Shown here piece by piece: positions 1 to 8,500 of a stretch of 33,971 bases of DNA (positions within the stretch are counted from its first letter, which is position 1; each line of letters opens with the position of its first letter). The stretch spans positions 1 to 33,971 of the forward strand of contig JAJTGZ010000018.1 in NCBI GenBank assembly GCA_021299385.1, written 5' to 3'. This stretch comes from Phycisphaeraceae bacterium (GTDB lineage Bacteria; Planctomycetota; Phycisphaerae; Phycisphaerales; UBA1924). The translations under genes and the position numbers were made by a program. The notes below the pieces were generated by a model that ran no database searches, had not been told where the DNA came from, and saw only the letters and a list, made by a program, of their open reading frames with translations.

Positions 1-96
1 GCCACGCCCATCGCGGGCGATGTTGCGAGCGCGACAAACTCTTCTCGAGACGACATGATCGACCACTCCCGCCAGGGCATGTTGGGCCTCCCGTAA
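1..96 (+). CDS. C-terminal fragment of a CDS, possibly an IS transposase (partial)
   Basis: The frame beginning at base 1 is open for 31 codons and ends at TAA (94-96); the peptide ends ...DDMIDHSRQGMLGLP. It is immediately followed by a sequence that looks like an insertion-sequence terminus, so it may be the end of the transposase gene of an element lying to the left. The fragment is too short to assign to a family from sequence alone. Alternatively it is the end of an unrelated gene or a chance frame. Confidence 0.35.
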   Translation, partial: ATPIAGDVASATNSSRDDMIDHSRQGMLGLP

Positions 97-168
97 AGCC
101 CAAACAGTCCCCGGCCAAAGTGCCACCCATGTCCTGACGCAGTGTTACCTATGTCCCAGGTCTGTACA
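1..168. mobile_element. Right end of an insertion sequence (IS481-like terminus)
   Basis: Read on the minus strand from 168, the sequence begins TGTACAGACCTGGGACATAG and holds two spaced copies of a GGACAT(A/G)GGT(A/G) motif (within 120-156). I recall such TGTACAGACC / GGACATAGGTAACAC ends from IS481-family elements; this is memory, not a database match. Just outside position 168 lies a truncated copy of the dispersed repeat found elsewhere in the window, which fits an insertion junction. The other end and any target duplication are outside the window. Confidence 0.45.
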
Positions 169-190
169 CTCCCCTCGGAGGAGGGGTTCT
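169..190 (-). repeat. Truncated copy of the CCCC-rich hairpin repeat family
   Basis: On the minus strand this reads AACCCCTCCTCCGAGGGGAG. It matches the first 20 bases of the family consensus, but the usual continuation (GGGCAGGGGTGGGGTT) is replaced by the IS terminus. It lies 14 bases beyond the stop codon of the 234-aa secreted protein, the usual 3'-end position of this family. Confidence 0.6.
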
Positions 191-203
191 GAAAAATACC
201 TTG

Positions 204-908
204 TTACTTTGGAGTTTTAGGATCCATGTCTTGTTCGTTGGCGCTACCCGGTGCAACTGGCCCCTCGGCGCGCACGGCCGCGGCCAGCAGTGCCGCGATG
301 CGGGCGGCGCGGTAGTCTGGCTCGGTGCAGAGCCGGCTGGTCAGACGGCTCCAGTCTGCGGGGGGTGAGGGGGTTGCGGGTGCTGGGGGTGGTTCGGGGT
401 TCTGGGGGGTGCGTGAGTCGATCCTGCCGTCGATGGCCAGAGGGTTGATGGGGGCTGATTGGCTTGCCGGCTGCGGTGCGTTGGGGATGCCGCCGATCAG
501 GAACTGCGTGCCTGGGGGGACCGTTGCGGTCGGGGTGCCGTTGGCGTTGAGGGCATAGGTGCTGCGCGGGAAGACGGCGACGAGGCCACCCATGCCACGC
601 ACGCGTGCGTACCACCCGGCGTAGGGGGAGCCGGGGATGTCGGGGATGCGGTAGACGCCGGCAAAGTCGTTGGGCATGCGCAGGTCGGCCGGTGCTTGTC
701 GCATGGTGGTGCTGGCCGGGCCTTGGTCGCCGATGCCTTGCTCGACGCGCTTGAGTTGGTCGAGCGGGAGCGTCGAGCCTGGGGTGGGCTGCTTCGCGGC
801 GTCGGCCGGCTTGCCCGCGCCGGGCTGTGCGCGGGCCGGGGTGCTCAGCGTGATGAGCAGCCCGGCAACAGTCGCGGCAACGATCGAGGCCACCTCGCGT
901 GCGTGCAT
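204..908 (-). CDS. Secreted or periplasmic protein, function unknown (234 aa)
   Basis: I do not recognise the family. The N-terminus (MHAREVASIVAATVAGLLITLSTPARAQ) is a clear signal peptide with a basic start, a hydrophobic core and an AxA-type cleavage site near residue 28. A proline/alanine-rich linker follows, then a segment with FAGVYRIPD...YAGWYARVRGMGGLVAVFPRS that looks like a small folded domain, then another proline-rich stretch and a helical C-terminus. The frame stays open far upstream, but the signal peptide fixes the start at 908. A TACCCT hexamer 5 nt before this ATG supports the choice and suggests a leaderless transcript. The gene is divergent from the GT4 gene. The role is unknown; the export prediction is secure. 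Confidence 0.75.
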   Translation of the reverse strand: MHAREVASIVAATVAGLLITLSTPARAQPGAGKPADAAKQPTPGSTLPLDQLKRVEQGIGDQGPASTTMRQAPADLRMPNDFAGVYRIPDIPGSPYAGWYARVRGMGGLVAVFPRSTYALNANGTPTATVPPGTQFLIGGIPNAPQPASQSAPINPLAIDGRIDSRTPQNPEPPPAPATPSPPADWSRLTSRLCTEPDYRAARIAALLAAAVRAEGPVAPGSANEQDMDPKTPK

Positions 909-913
909 GGGCA

Positions 914-919
914 AGGGTA
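914..919 (-). promoter_or_regulatory. Putative -10 element (TACCCT), leaderless promoter for the 234-aa protein
   Basis: TACCCT ends 5 nt upstream of the ATG at 908, which would put the transcription start at or next to the initiation codon. No Shine-Dalgarno sequence is present. Other starts in this window share the arrangement. Confidence 0.4.
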
Positions 920-1017
920 GATCAAGAACTTGGCACGCGGGCCGGCACACGGGTGGGGCGGGGGATGGCCGGGCGTTGCCGATCCCCGGCGCTATCCTGC
1001 CGGTCCAGGAGCGGCGT

Positions 1018-2412
1018 ATGCGGATTGTTATGCTTGGGTGGGAGTTCCCGCCATTTATATCAGGAGGCCTCGGCACGGCGTGCCAGGGGCTGACGGCCGC
1101 GCTGGACAAACAGGGGCACCAAGTGGTCTTTGTCCTGCCCAGGCCGGCGGGCAAGGGGCAGGAGGGGCATGTGCGCGTGCTTGCTCCGCAGGGTGGCGCG
1201 GGTGGGCAGGTGCACAATGCATCGCACGGCGTGGACCGGCCGTTTGGGACCGCGGGGGGGATGGGTGTGCACCACCCGGAGTTTACAGCCTCGCGGATCA
1301 TGGGCGTGCCGGCTGGGTTTGCAAGCCCATACGGCGGGGGGGGGCAGGTGGGGCTGATGGGCACCAAGGCAGCCGGACAGGGCCGGCCGGCGGGGCACGC
1401 GCCCGACGGAACGCCGTTGTATGAAGATGCTCGCCACGGTGGCTGGCCTGGTGGTGGCGTCGAGTCGCTCTATCAGGGGGACCTGTTCATCCAAGCCGAG
1501 CAGTATGCGCGCCTGGTGGTGGCGATGGTGCGGGGTGAGCAGTTTGACGTCATCCACGCGCACGACTGGCTGACATTCCCGGCGGGTATCGCGCTGTCGC
1601 GCGTTACGGGCAAGCCGCTGATCGTGCACGTACACAGCACTGAGTATGACCGTGCCGGGGACGCGCCAAGCCCGCGCATCTGCGAGGTTGAAAGGCGTGG
1701 GATGGCCTCGGCCAGCCGGGTGCTGGCCGTGAGTGAACTGACCAAGAACCTGGTGGTGCAGCGGTATGCGGTGCCAGCGGCAAAGGTGGACGTGGTCTAC
1801 AACGGGATCGACGACCAGCGTTTGCAGCCCGCCCCCGGCGAGCGGATCGAGGGGCAGGACAAGATCGTGCTGTTCTTGGGGCGGATCACGATGCAGAAGG
1901 GGCCTGATTTTTTTCTCGCCGCGGCCAGTCGCGTGCTCGAGAAGGTGCCCGAGGCAAAGTTCATCATGGCCGGCGCTGGGGATATGCACGCGCGGATGGT
2001 GGAACTGGCGGCACAGCTGGGGATTGGGCACCGGGTTTTGTTTACGGGCTTTTTGCAGGGTGAGGACGTCGACCGCGTCTACCGCATGGCCGACTGCTAT
2101 GTGATGCCCAGCGTGAGTGAGCCGTTTGGGATCGCGCCGCTGGAGGCGATCCGTGCCGGTGCGCCGGTGATCATCAGCAAGCAGAGCGGCGTCGGCGAGG
2201 TGCTCACGCACGCGCTGAAGGTGGACTTCTGGGACACCGACGAGATGGCCAACAAGATCGTGGCGGTGCTTCGGCACCCGCCGCTGGGCCAGACGATGCG
2301 CGAGCACGGCAGTTTCGCCCTGCGGGCACTGACGTGGGAGCGTGCCGGGCTTGCGTGCGTGCAGAGCTACCAGCGGGCCATCAGCGACGCGGCGGAGTTG
2401 ATCGGGACGTGA
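1018..2412 (+). CDS. GT4-type glycosyltransferase, starch/glycogen-synthase-like (464 aa)
   Basis: Retaining GT-B glycosyltransferase. The N-terminus MRIVMLGWEFPPFISGGLGT is the glycogen-synthase/GT4 start with a GGLGT loop that contacts the sugar nucleotide. The Rossmann core continues with DVIHAHDWLTFPAGIAL, VVYNGID and VLFLGRITMQKGPDFFL. The C-domain carries SEPFGIAPLEAI (about residues 367-378), the family's ExFGxxxxE motif. Between about residues 45 and 150 there is a glycine-rich, low-complexity insertion. The ATG at 1018 is preceded by AGGAG with good spacing and, farther upstream, by TATCCT (about 995-1000); a longer open frame begins at 670, but its extra residues are not homologous. 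The exact substrate is unknown. A GT3 glycogen synthase elsewhere in the window may share or divide the glycogen role. Confidence 0.88.
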   Translation: MRIVMLGWEFPPFISGGLGTACQGLTAALDKQGHQVVFVLPRPAGKGQEGHVRVLAPQGGAGGQVHNASHGVDRPFGTAGGMGVHHPEFTASRIMGVPAGFASPYGGGGQVGLMGTKAAGQGRPAGHAPDGTPLYEDARHGGWPGGGVESLYQGDLFIQAEQYARLVVAMVRGEQFDVIHAHDWLTFPAGIALSRVTGKPLIVHVHSTEYDRAGDAPSPRICEVERRGMASASRVLAVSELTKNLVVQRYAVPAAKVDVVYNGIDDQRLQPAPGERIEGQDKIVLFLGRITMQKGPDFFLAAASRVLEKVPEAKFIMAGAGDMHARMVELAAQLGIGHRVLFTGFLQGEDVDRVYRMADCYVMPSVSEPFGIAPLEAIRAGAPVIISKQSGVGEVLTHALKVDFWDTDEMANKIVAVLRHPPLGQTMREHGSFALRALTWERAGLACVQSYQRAISDAAELIGT

Positions 2413-2461
2413 GTGGTTTTCGCACGCCCGGCAGCAGCCGGGGTGGGCAGGTAAACAAACC

Positions 2462-3349
2462 ATGCTTGCAGCACGCAACGAAGCCGGGCACAAGGGGACC
2501 TTCGGGATGGTGCTCGTCGTCGGTGGGCAATCATCACCGCAGGGTGTGATGCTCGGTGCGCCGGCGCTGGCGGCGCGTGCGGCTTTGCGCGTCGGGTGTG
2601 GGCGGGTGGTGGTTGCTGCGCCGGCGCCGATCCTGCCGGCGATCCTGACGCTCTGCCCCTCGGCGACGGGCGTGCCCTTGCCCGCTGGTGATGCGGGCCT
2701 GCTGCCCGGTGCTGGTGAGGCGTTGCTGGCCGAGGCGCGTGGGGAGCACGCGGCGGTGATTGGCCCGGGACTTGGGCAAGGAGCGGTCCAACGCGACCTG
2801 GTGCGCACGGCACTGGCCCACCTGACGTGCCCGATCGTCCTCGATGCCGACGGGCTGAATGCAATGACGACCGCCGACGATGCCGCGTTGATCGCCCGGC
2901 ACGGGCGCGTCGTGCTGACGCCGCACCCGGGTGAGTTCCGCCGGCTGGCCGGGGCGTTTGGGATCGGGACGCTTGAGCAGGGGGATGAAGCATCAAGGAA
3001 GTCAGCGGCGAGCGCGCTTGCGCACGTGGCCCGAGCGGTGGTGGTGCTCAAGGGGGCCACAACGATCGTGGCCAGCCCTGACGGGAGGGCGCAGGAACTC
3101 GGCGAGGCGAACGCCGTGATGGCCGTCGGCGGCAGCGGGGACGTGCTAGCCGGGGCGATCGCGGGGCTGCTGGCGCAGTATCCCGATGCGCGCGGCGGTG
3201 CCCTTGCGGATGTCGTTTGTGCCGGCGTGCTTGCCCACGCCTCGGCGGGGCGGGCGTGGCGCGATTCTGCCGGGGTGGCCGGTGGGATGCTCGCATGGGA
3301 ACTGGCCGATCACCTCCCCATAGCGGTGCAGGGGCTTCGCAAGGCCTGA
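2462..3349 (+). CDS. nnrD: ADP/ATP-dependent NAD(P)H-hydrate dehydratase
   Basis: Repairs hydrated NAD(P)H (NAD(P)HX) by dehydration using ADP or ATP; cytoplasmic, ribokinase-like fold. The 295-aa protein has the family landmarks in order: KGTFGMVLVVGG near the start, AALRVGCGRVVVAAP, AAVIGPGLGQG, PIVLDADGLN, VVLTPHPGEFRRL, VVLKGATTIVASPDG, and near the C-terminus AVGGSGDVLAGAIAGLL, whose GSGD holds the catalytic aspartate. The NnrE epimerase half that is fused in many bacteria is absent here. The start at 2462 has only a weak AGGT upstream, but homology begins within a few residues of it. It lies 49 nt after the GT4 gene and is probably co-transcribed. Confidence 0.92.
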   Translation: MLAARNEAGHKGTFGMVLVVGGQSSPQGVMLGAPALAARAALRVGCGRVVVAAPAPILPAILTLCPSATGVPLPAGDAGLLPGAGEALLAEARGEHAAVIGPGLGQGAVQRDLVRTALAHLTCPIVLDADGLNAMTTADDAALIARHGRVVLTPHPGEFRRLAGAFGIGTLEQGDEASRKSAASALAHVARAVVVLKGATTIVASPDGRAQELGEANAVMAVGGSGDVLAGAIAGLLAQYPDARGGALADVVCAGVLAHASAGRAWRDSAGVAGGMLAWELADHLPIAVQGLRKA

Positions 3350-3395
3350 GTTTGGGGTGGTGTGCGGGCGGGGGCGTGTGCGAGGGGTCAATACA

Positions 3396-3401
3396 TACAA
3401 T
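3396..3401 (+). promoter_or_regulatory. Putative -10 element (TACAAT) for hldE
   Basis: TACAAT is followed by 7 nt and then the hldE ATG at 3409. There is no Shine-Dalgarno sequence, so a leaderless or near-leaderless hldE transcript is implied. No convincing -35 hexamer is seen. Confidence 0.45.
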
Positions 3402-3408
3402 CGCCACT

Positions 3409-4908
3409 ATGTCGCATCTGCTCGAAGTGCTCTCGGCTTGGAAACCCTTCGGGGCGATCGTTGTGGGCGACTACATGCTCGATGAACTGGTCTTTGGGAA
3501 CGTCGACCGCCTGGCCAACGACGCGCCGGTGCCCGTGCTGCACGTGCAGCGGACCGAGCACCGTGCCGGCGGCTCGGCCAACGTCGCGGCGGACCTGCTG
3601 GCGATGCGGGGCTCCGTCCATGCCGTGGGCCTGGTGGGGGACGACGCGGGTGCCGATGCGCTGTTGTCAAAGTTGACCGAGCAGGGCGTGGAGTGCGATG
3701 GGGTGCTGACGGACTCGACGCGCCCGACGACGCTCAAGCAGAGCCTGGTGGGCCTGGCCCAGCACCGGCACGCGCAGAAGATGTTCCGCGTCGATAAGGA
3801 GAGCCGAGAGCCGGCCAGCGTCCGCATGGTCGAAAAAATGCTCGAGCAGGTCGGCAAGCGTCTGCCCGAAGTGAACGTCGTTTGCATAGAGGACTACAAC
3901 AAGGGTGTCTGTACGCCGGGGCTTTGCCAAGGGGTCATCGAACTGGCCCGGCAGGCCAACATCCCCGTGCTTGTCGACCCCGCGGCGATCGCGGACTATT
4001 CGCGCTACGCCGGCGCATCGTGCATCACCCCCAACCGCAACGAGGCCGAGCGCGCCGCGGGGATCACCCTGCCGGACAACGCCCCGGCCGAGGCGTACAT
4101 CCCCCTGGCCGAGGCGTTACAAGAACGGCACGGCTTTGAGAGCGTGGTTATAACGCTAGACAAAAGCGGGGCGCTGCTGTTGGTGCGCGGCCAGGAGCCT
4201 CGGGTAGTCCCGACGGTCGCAAGGCACGTCTACGACGTAACGGGCGCGGGGGACATGGTGCTAGCCGCCCTCGCGGCGGGTCGCGCCAACGGGCTGCCGT
4301 GGCACGAGGCGGTGCGCTTTGCCAACGCCGCGGCGGGCCTGGAGGTCGAAGAGTTTGGCGTCGTGCCCATCCCTATCGAACGCATCCACCGCGACCTGCT
4401 GCTGCGCGAGCGCGAGCAGCGCGGCAAACTGCGCACGCTCAGCGAGCTCATCGTCGAGGTCTCGGCGATCCGCCAGGGTGGTGCCTCCAAGGGCACAACC
4501 CCCAAAGTGGTGCTCGCCAACGGGTGCTTTGACGTGCTGCACGCCGGGCACGTGAGCCTGCTGCGGCGGGCGGCCGCGCTGGGGGACTTCCTGGTCGTGG
4601 CCGTCAATGGGGATGAGAGCGTGCGCAGGCTCAAGGGCGCGGGCAGGCCGATCTACCCGATCGCCGACCGGGCGCAGCTGCTTGGGGAACTTGAGTGTGT
4701 GGGCGCGGTGGTGGTCTTTGACGAGCCGACGCCCGAGAACGTGGTTCATGCCGTGCGGCCGGATGTTCTGGTCAAGGGCCGGCAGTACCGGATCGAAGAA
4801 ATACCCGGCGCGTCGTTCGTGCAGTCGCACGGTGGGCGCGTCGAGCTGCTGGACGTTGTCGAGGGTCGGAGCACCACCGGCACGGTTGAAAGGATCCGCT
4901 CGTCGTGA
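3409..4908 (+). CDS. hldE: Bifunctional heptose 7-phosphate kinase / heptose 1-phosphate adenylyltransferase
   Basis: Makes ADP-D-glycero-beta-D-manno-heptose for the LPS inner core: one domain phosphorylates heptose 7-phosphate at C1 and the other adenylates the heptose 1-phosphate. The 499-aa protein has a PfkB-type kinase domain (about 1-330) with GDYMLDELVFG (20-30), GGSANVAADLLA (54-65), CITPNRNEAERA (205-216) and the anion-hole GAGD (279-282). The nucleotidyltransferase domain (about 365-499) has NGCFDVLHAGH (371-381) and the terminal STTGTVERI. The length fits fused HldE proteins. An open frame extends 64 codons further upstream, but kinase homology and the TACAAT box favour the ATG at 3409. 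The stop overlaps the next gene's start (GTGA). It is good evidence for a Gram-negative envelope. Confidence 0.95.
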   Translation: MSHLLEVLSAWKPFGAIVVGDYMLDELVFGNVDRLANDAPVPVLHVQRTEHRAGGSANVAADLLAMRGSVHAVGLVGDDAGADALLSKLTEQGVECDGVLTDSTRPTTLKQSLVGLAQHRHAQKMFRVDKESREPASVRMVEKMLEQVGKRLPEVNVVCIEDYNKGVCTPGLCQGVIELARQANIPVLVDPAAIADYSRYAGASCITPNRNEAERAAGITLPDNAPAEAYIPLAEALQERHGFESVVITLDKSGALLLVRGQEPRVVPTVARHVYDVTGAGDMVLAALAAGRANGLPWHEAVRFANAAAGLEVEEFGVVPIPIERIHRDLLLREREQRGKLRTLSELIVEVSAIRQGGASKGTTPKVVLANGCFDVLHAGHVSLLRRAAALGDFLVVAVNGDESVRRLKGAGRPIYPIADRAQLLGELECVGAVVVFDEPTPENVVHAVRPDVLVKGRQYRIEEIPGASFVQSHGGRVELLDVVEGRSTTGTVERIRSS

Positions 4909-5399
4909 TTCCGTACGTCGCATGGGCCGTGCAGCAGCAACCCCGGGCTCCTGGTCAGGGAGTGGGTGAAGGCGCGCCGCCTTCGCCGGGGCCTTGCGCG
5001 CGCCGCCGAACGCACGTTGCGGTCGTGCACGCTGTGTATGCCGACTTGATGCTGCGCGGCAAGAAGACCGTCGAGTGCCGGCTGAGCCGGACGAGGCGGC
5101 AGCCGTTCGGGGCCGTCGATGCGGGGGACGTGATCCACTTCAAGCTTGCCGGTGGGGGGTATGTCGCGCTGGCGACGGTCGGGCGCGTCGAGCACGTCGC
5201 GGGGCTGACGCCGAGCGAGGTCCGCCAGCTCGCATCCCGGCACGAGCCGAACGTGCTTGGCGGTCGGGCATACTGGGCCGGCAAACGTCAAGCCCGCTTC
5301 GCCACGCTCATCTGGCTCGCCGAGGTGCAGCCGATGACCATCGGCCCGGCGGTCGGGCCGTTCAACGGCGGTGCGTGGAAAATCATCGCGAACGGGTAA
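4905..5399 (+). CDS. ASCH-domain protein
   Basis: Small protein (164 aa) with an ASCH domain, a PUA-like beta-barrel thought to bind RNA. After about 35 variable N-terminal residues comes VHAVYADLMLRGKKTVECRLSR, then DAGDVIHFKLAGGGYVALATVGRV, and a C-terminal WAGKRQARFATLIWLAEVQPM; the KKTVECR and GDVIHF elements are typical. The start is a GTG overlapping the hldE stop (GTGA), with AAAGGA 9-10 nt upstream, so translation is probably coupled to hldE. An alternative internal ATG at 5049 would remove part of the conserved domain. No functional link to heptose synthesis is known to me. Confidence 0.8.
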   Translation: MIPYVAWAVQQQPRAPGQGVGEGAPPSPGPCARRRTHVAVVHAVYADLMLRGKKTVECRLSRTRRQPFGAVDAGDVIHFKLAGGGYVALATVGRVEHVAGLTPSEVRQLASRHEPNVLGGRAYWAGKRQARFATLIWLAEVQPMTIGPAVGPFNGGAWKIIANG

Positions 5400-5410
5400 T
5401 ACGCATCGCC

Positions 5411-5511
5411 GATGTTCCTCATGCGGAACCCCTCGCCCGAGGGGAGGGGCAGGGGTGGGGTTGACCACTTCGGGCGCACGACATTCAGTCGTGATCCATA
5501 TCAGTTCATCC
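5411..5511. repeat. Long copy of the CCCC-rich hairpin repeat between convergent genes
   Basis: The core AACCCCTCGCCCGAGGGGAG (5427-5446) continues GGGCAGGGGTGGGGTT. About 95 nt here align with 14737-14827, including flanks TTCCTC(A/G)TGCGG and CCACTTCG..CGCACG. A second hairpin, CACGAC-ATTCA-GTCGTG (5477-5493), follows. It lies between the ends of the ASCH gene and smc and could act as a bidirectional terminator. Confidence 0.8.
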
Positions 5512-8500
5512 CAACACCCGCTTGCACCGGCGCGACCATCCCCGCCAGGCCGCGGGCCAGTGCCCCATCGCCGGTGCCACCTTCGGCCTCGGGGGCGGTG
5601 CTTGCGGCGGGCTTGATCCGTCCATCGCTGCCGACCTGGTCGATCTTCACGGCCACGCGCTTGCTCACGCCGCGCTCTTGCATCGTTACGCCATACAACT
5701 GGTGTGCCGAGTGCATCGTGCGTTTGTGGTGCGTGATGACGATGAAGTGCGAGCGGTCGGTGAACTGCTCAACAACCCGGCAGAAGCGGTCAACGTTCGC
5801 GTCGTCGAGTGCCGCATCCACCTCGTCGAGCACGCAGAAGCAGCTCGGCTTGCTGCGGAAGATGCTCATCAGCAGCGCGACGGCCGTCATCGACTTTTCA
5901 CCGCCCGAGAGTTGGCTGATCGACCTCGGCTCCTTGCCCGGCGGCTTGGCGATGATCTCGATGCCCGACTCGAGCCAGTCGACCTCTTCACTCTCGACGC
6001 CGTCGCGCACCACGGGCATGAGGCGAACCTCCGCCTTCCCCCCGCCGAAGAGTTTGCGGAACATCCCCTCCTCGCCGGCGAAGTGCTGCTGGATGAGCTC
6101 GAAGGTCTCCTTGAAGCGCGACCGGCTGGCGTCGTCGAGCTGCGCGATCAGCTCGCGCAGCTGCCCCTGGGCGCTGTCCAGGTCCTTGACCTGCCCGGCC
6201 AACGCCTCGTTGCGGCCGGCGAGCTGGCCCTCCTCCTCGATCGCGTCGAGGTTGACGTTCCCGAGGTGCTTGATCTCCTTACGCAGCTGCTCGGCCTGCC
6301 GGTGCCCTTGCTGCGGATCGACGCGCACGACCACCACCGGCAACTCGTGCTCGTCGGCGGCAACCGACATCGACCCCGCAAGCATCTCGGCATACTCCCT
6401 GTGCAAGCCGGGCAGGTCAACGCCCAGGTCGTGCTCGGCACGCTCCTCGATGTTCTCACGCTTGACCTCGCACTCGCGCTTGGCAATCTCCAGCGCGTGC
6501 CAGTCGCGCTGCAGGTGCCCGGCCTGCTCACGCCCGGCCAGGGCACGCTCAGCCAACTGCGCAACCTCCACCGCCGCGTGCGCAACCCTTGACGCCAGCC
6601 CCGCCACGCCCTCGGCCAGACCCTCGGCACGAGCACGCGCTGCCGACGCCTCCGCCCGGCTCGACTCGATGATCCCCTCGTGCTCGGCCAGCGCACGCTG
6701 CCTCGCCGCGCCGGCCTGCACAAGCCCGCCGTGCTGCCGCTGCGCGTCGTGCAACTGCGACTCAGCACGCTGCCGCTCACGACGAAGGCCCGACAACTGC
6801 TCACCGAGCCGCCCAACCCGAACGCGACCGGCGGTCATCTGCTCGACGATCCCCTCGGCACGCAACGCCACCGCCGCGATCTTCACCTCCAACGCACCCA
6901 GCACGCCCCCGGCCTCGTTGAACGCCCGCAGCAAACCCTCGGCCTTGTGCGTCAACGCCTCACGCTCGGCACGCAGGCCCGCGGTACGCTCTTGCAACTG
7001 CCCGATCTCATCGCCCAGAACGCCGTGCTCACGCTCAAGACGGTCGGCCTCGCGGGCGAGTTGCTCTTGGCGGCTTTCCTCCTGCGCCAGCACCCGGCGT
7101 TCCTCGCTGAGCTGCCGGCGGGCCTCACCGAGTTCGTGGCCAAGGTTCGCGGCCCCGGCGTCGAGCGTGCGGATCGTCTGCCGCTCTTGCTCGACCTGCC
7201 CGGCCAGTGTGCCCAGCTCAAGGCCCAGCGCCTCCATCTCGCTGCGACGCTGCAACAACCCCCCCGCCTGGCTCGTCGAAACCGGCCCGGCCAGCACGCG
7301 CCCATCAGGCTCGAGCACACAACCATCACCGGTTACCAGCCGCAACGGCGACCCCGCCGGCGCGTGCAGCACGCCCGCGGCCTGCAGCATCAGGGCCGAC
7401 TCCAAATCCCGCACCAGGAACGTGCCGCCGAGCAACCGGTCCAGCAGTGCCGAGACCTCTACGCACCGCTCGGGCGACTGGCCCCGCGCCTTGACCATCC
7501 CGCGCACCGGAGCAACGCCCGGGACACCCTCAAGCCCTTGCACTGCCACCCCGCCAGATACACCACCCGCGTGCAACGGCACAAACGCCACGCGCCCCGA
7601 CAGCGACGCGAGTTCGCCCGGCGTGGGCAACTCCGTCAACGCCCGCACCACCACCGCCTGCAGAGCCTGCCCGAGAGCCGCCTCGACGTGCGCCGCCTGC
7701 GTGCCGTCCGTCTCGATCAGGTCCGCCAGCACACCAACAACGTTTGCAAAGCCCGTGCCGGCGCTCTGCGCATCGAGCACCTCCTTGACGGCATCGTTAA
7801 GCCCGACGCGCTGCTCGACCATCTCGCGCAGCGTCCCGTGCCGGCTCTCGACGCGGGCGAGCCTCTGCTCAAGCTCCGCCACGCGCTCGGCCTGCACGCG
7901 ACGGTCCCCATCAAGCTGCCGGCTCCGCTCCTCCAGGTCGTTGTTACGCCCCTCCAGCCCCCCCACCACCGCGCGCCGCTGCTCGATCGCCCGTGCAACC
8001 TCACGCCGAGACTCTCCGACGCGCGCCTGCTCGGCCTGGTTCCCCTGCGCCTTGCCCGCCAGCCGATCGAGCTGCTCGGCCACCACCTGCGCCCGCTGGG
8101 CGTCCTGCTGCAACGCCGCCAGCACACCGGCACGCTCGCGGTCGATCGCACCCTGCGCCGACCGCTGCCGGGCCAACTCCGCACGCTCGCCGGCCAGTTC
8201 ATCGAGCACGCCCGCACGCTGGCGCCCCTGCTCCTCGAGCGCCCGCTCGGCGTCGGCGAGCTGCTCGCCCACCGCCGCGATCTGCTCGGCCGCGTCGCGC
8301 TCACCACCCTCCAGCTGCGAGATCAGACCCGAGAGCGTTGCCAAACGCTGCACATCCTCAGCAATCTGCCGGCGTGCCTCCTCCGCCGACGCCCCCGCCT
8401 GCCGGGCGCGCTGCTCGGCGCTCTGCAATGCAAACCGAGCCTCGGCCAGCTCCTTCTCACCACGCCGGTGCCCCTCGGCCAGCTCCTGCCGGGTCAGTTC

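Noticed and set aside
909-1367. N-terminal extension of the 234-aa secreted protein
   Set aside because: The extension would bury the signal peptide and overlaps the GT4 gene and its ribosome binding site on the other strand.
1060-3060. 666-codon minus-strand frame opposite the GT4 gene and nnrD
   Set aside because: Antisense shadow of two well-recognised plus-strand genes.
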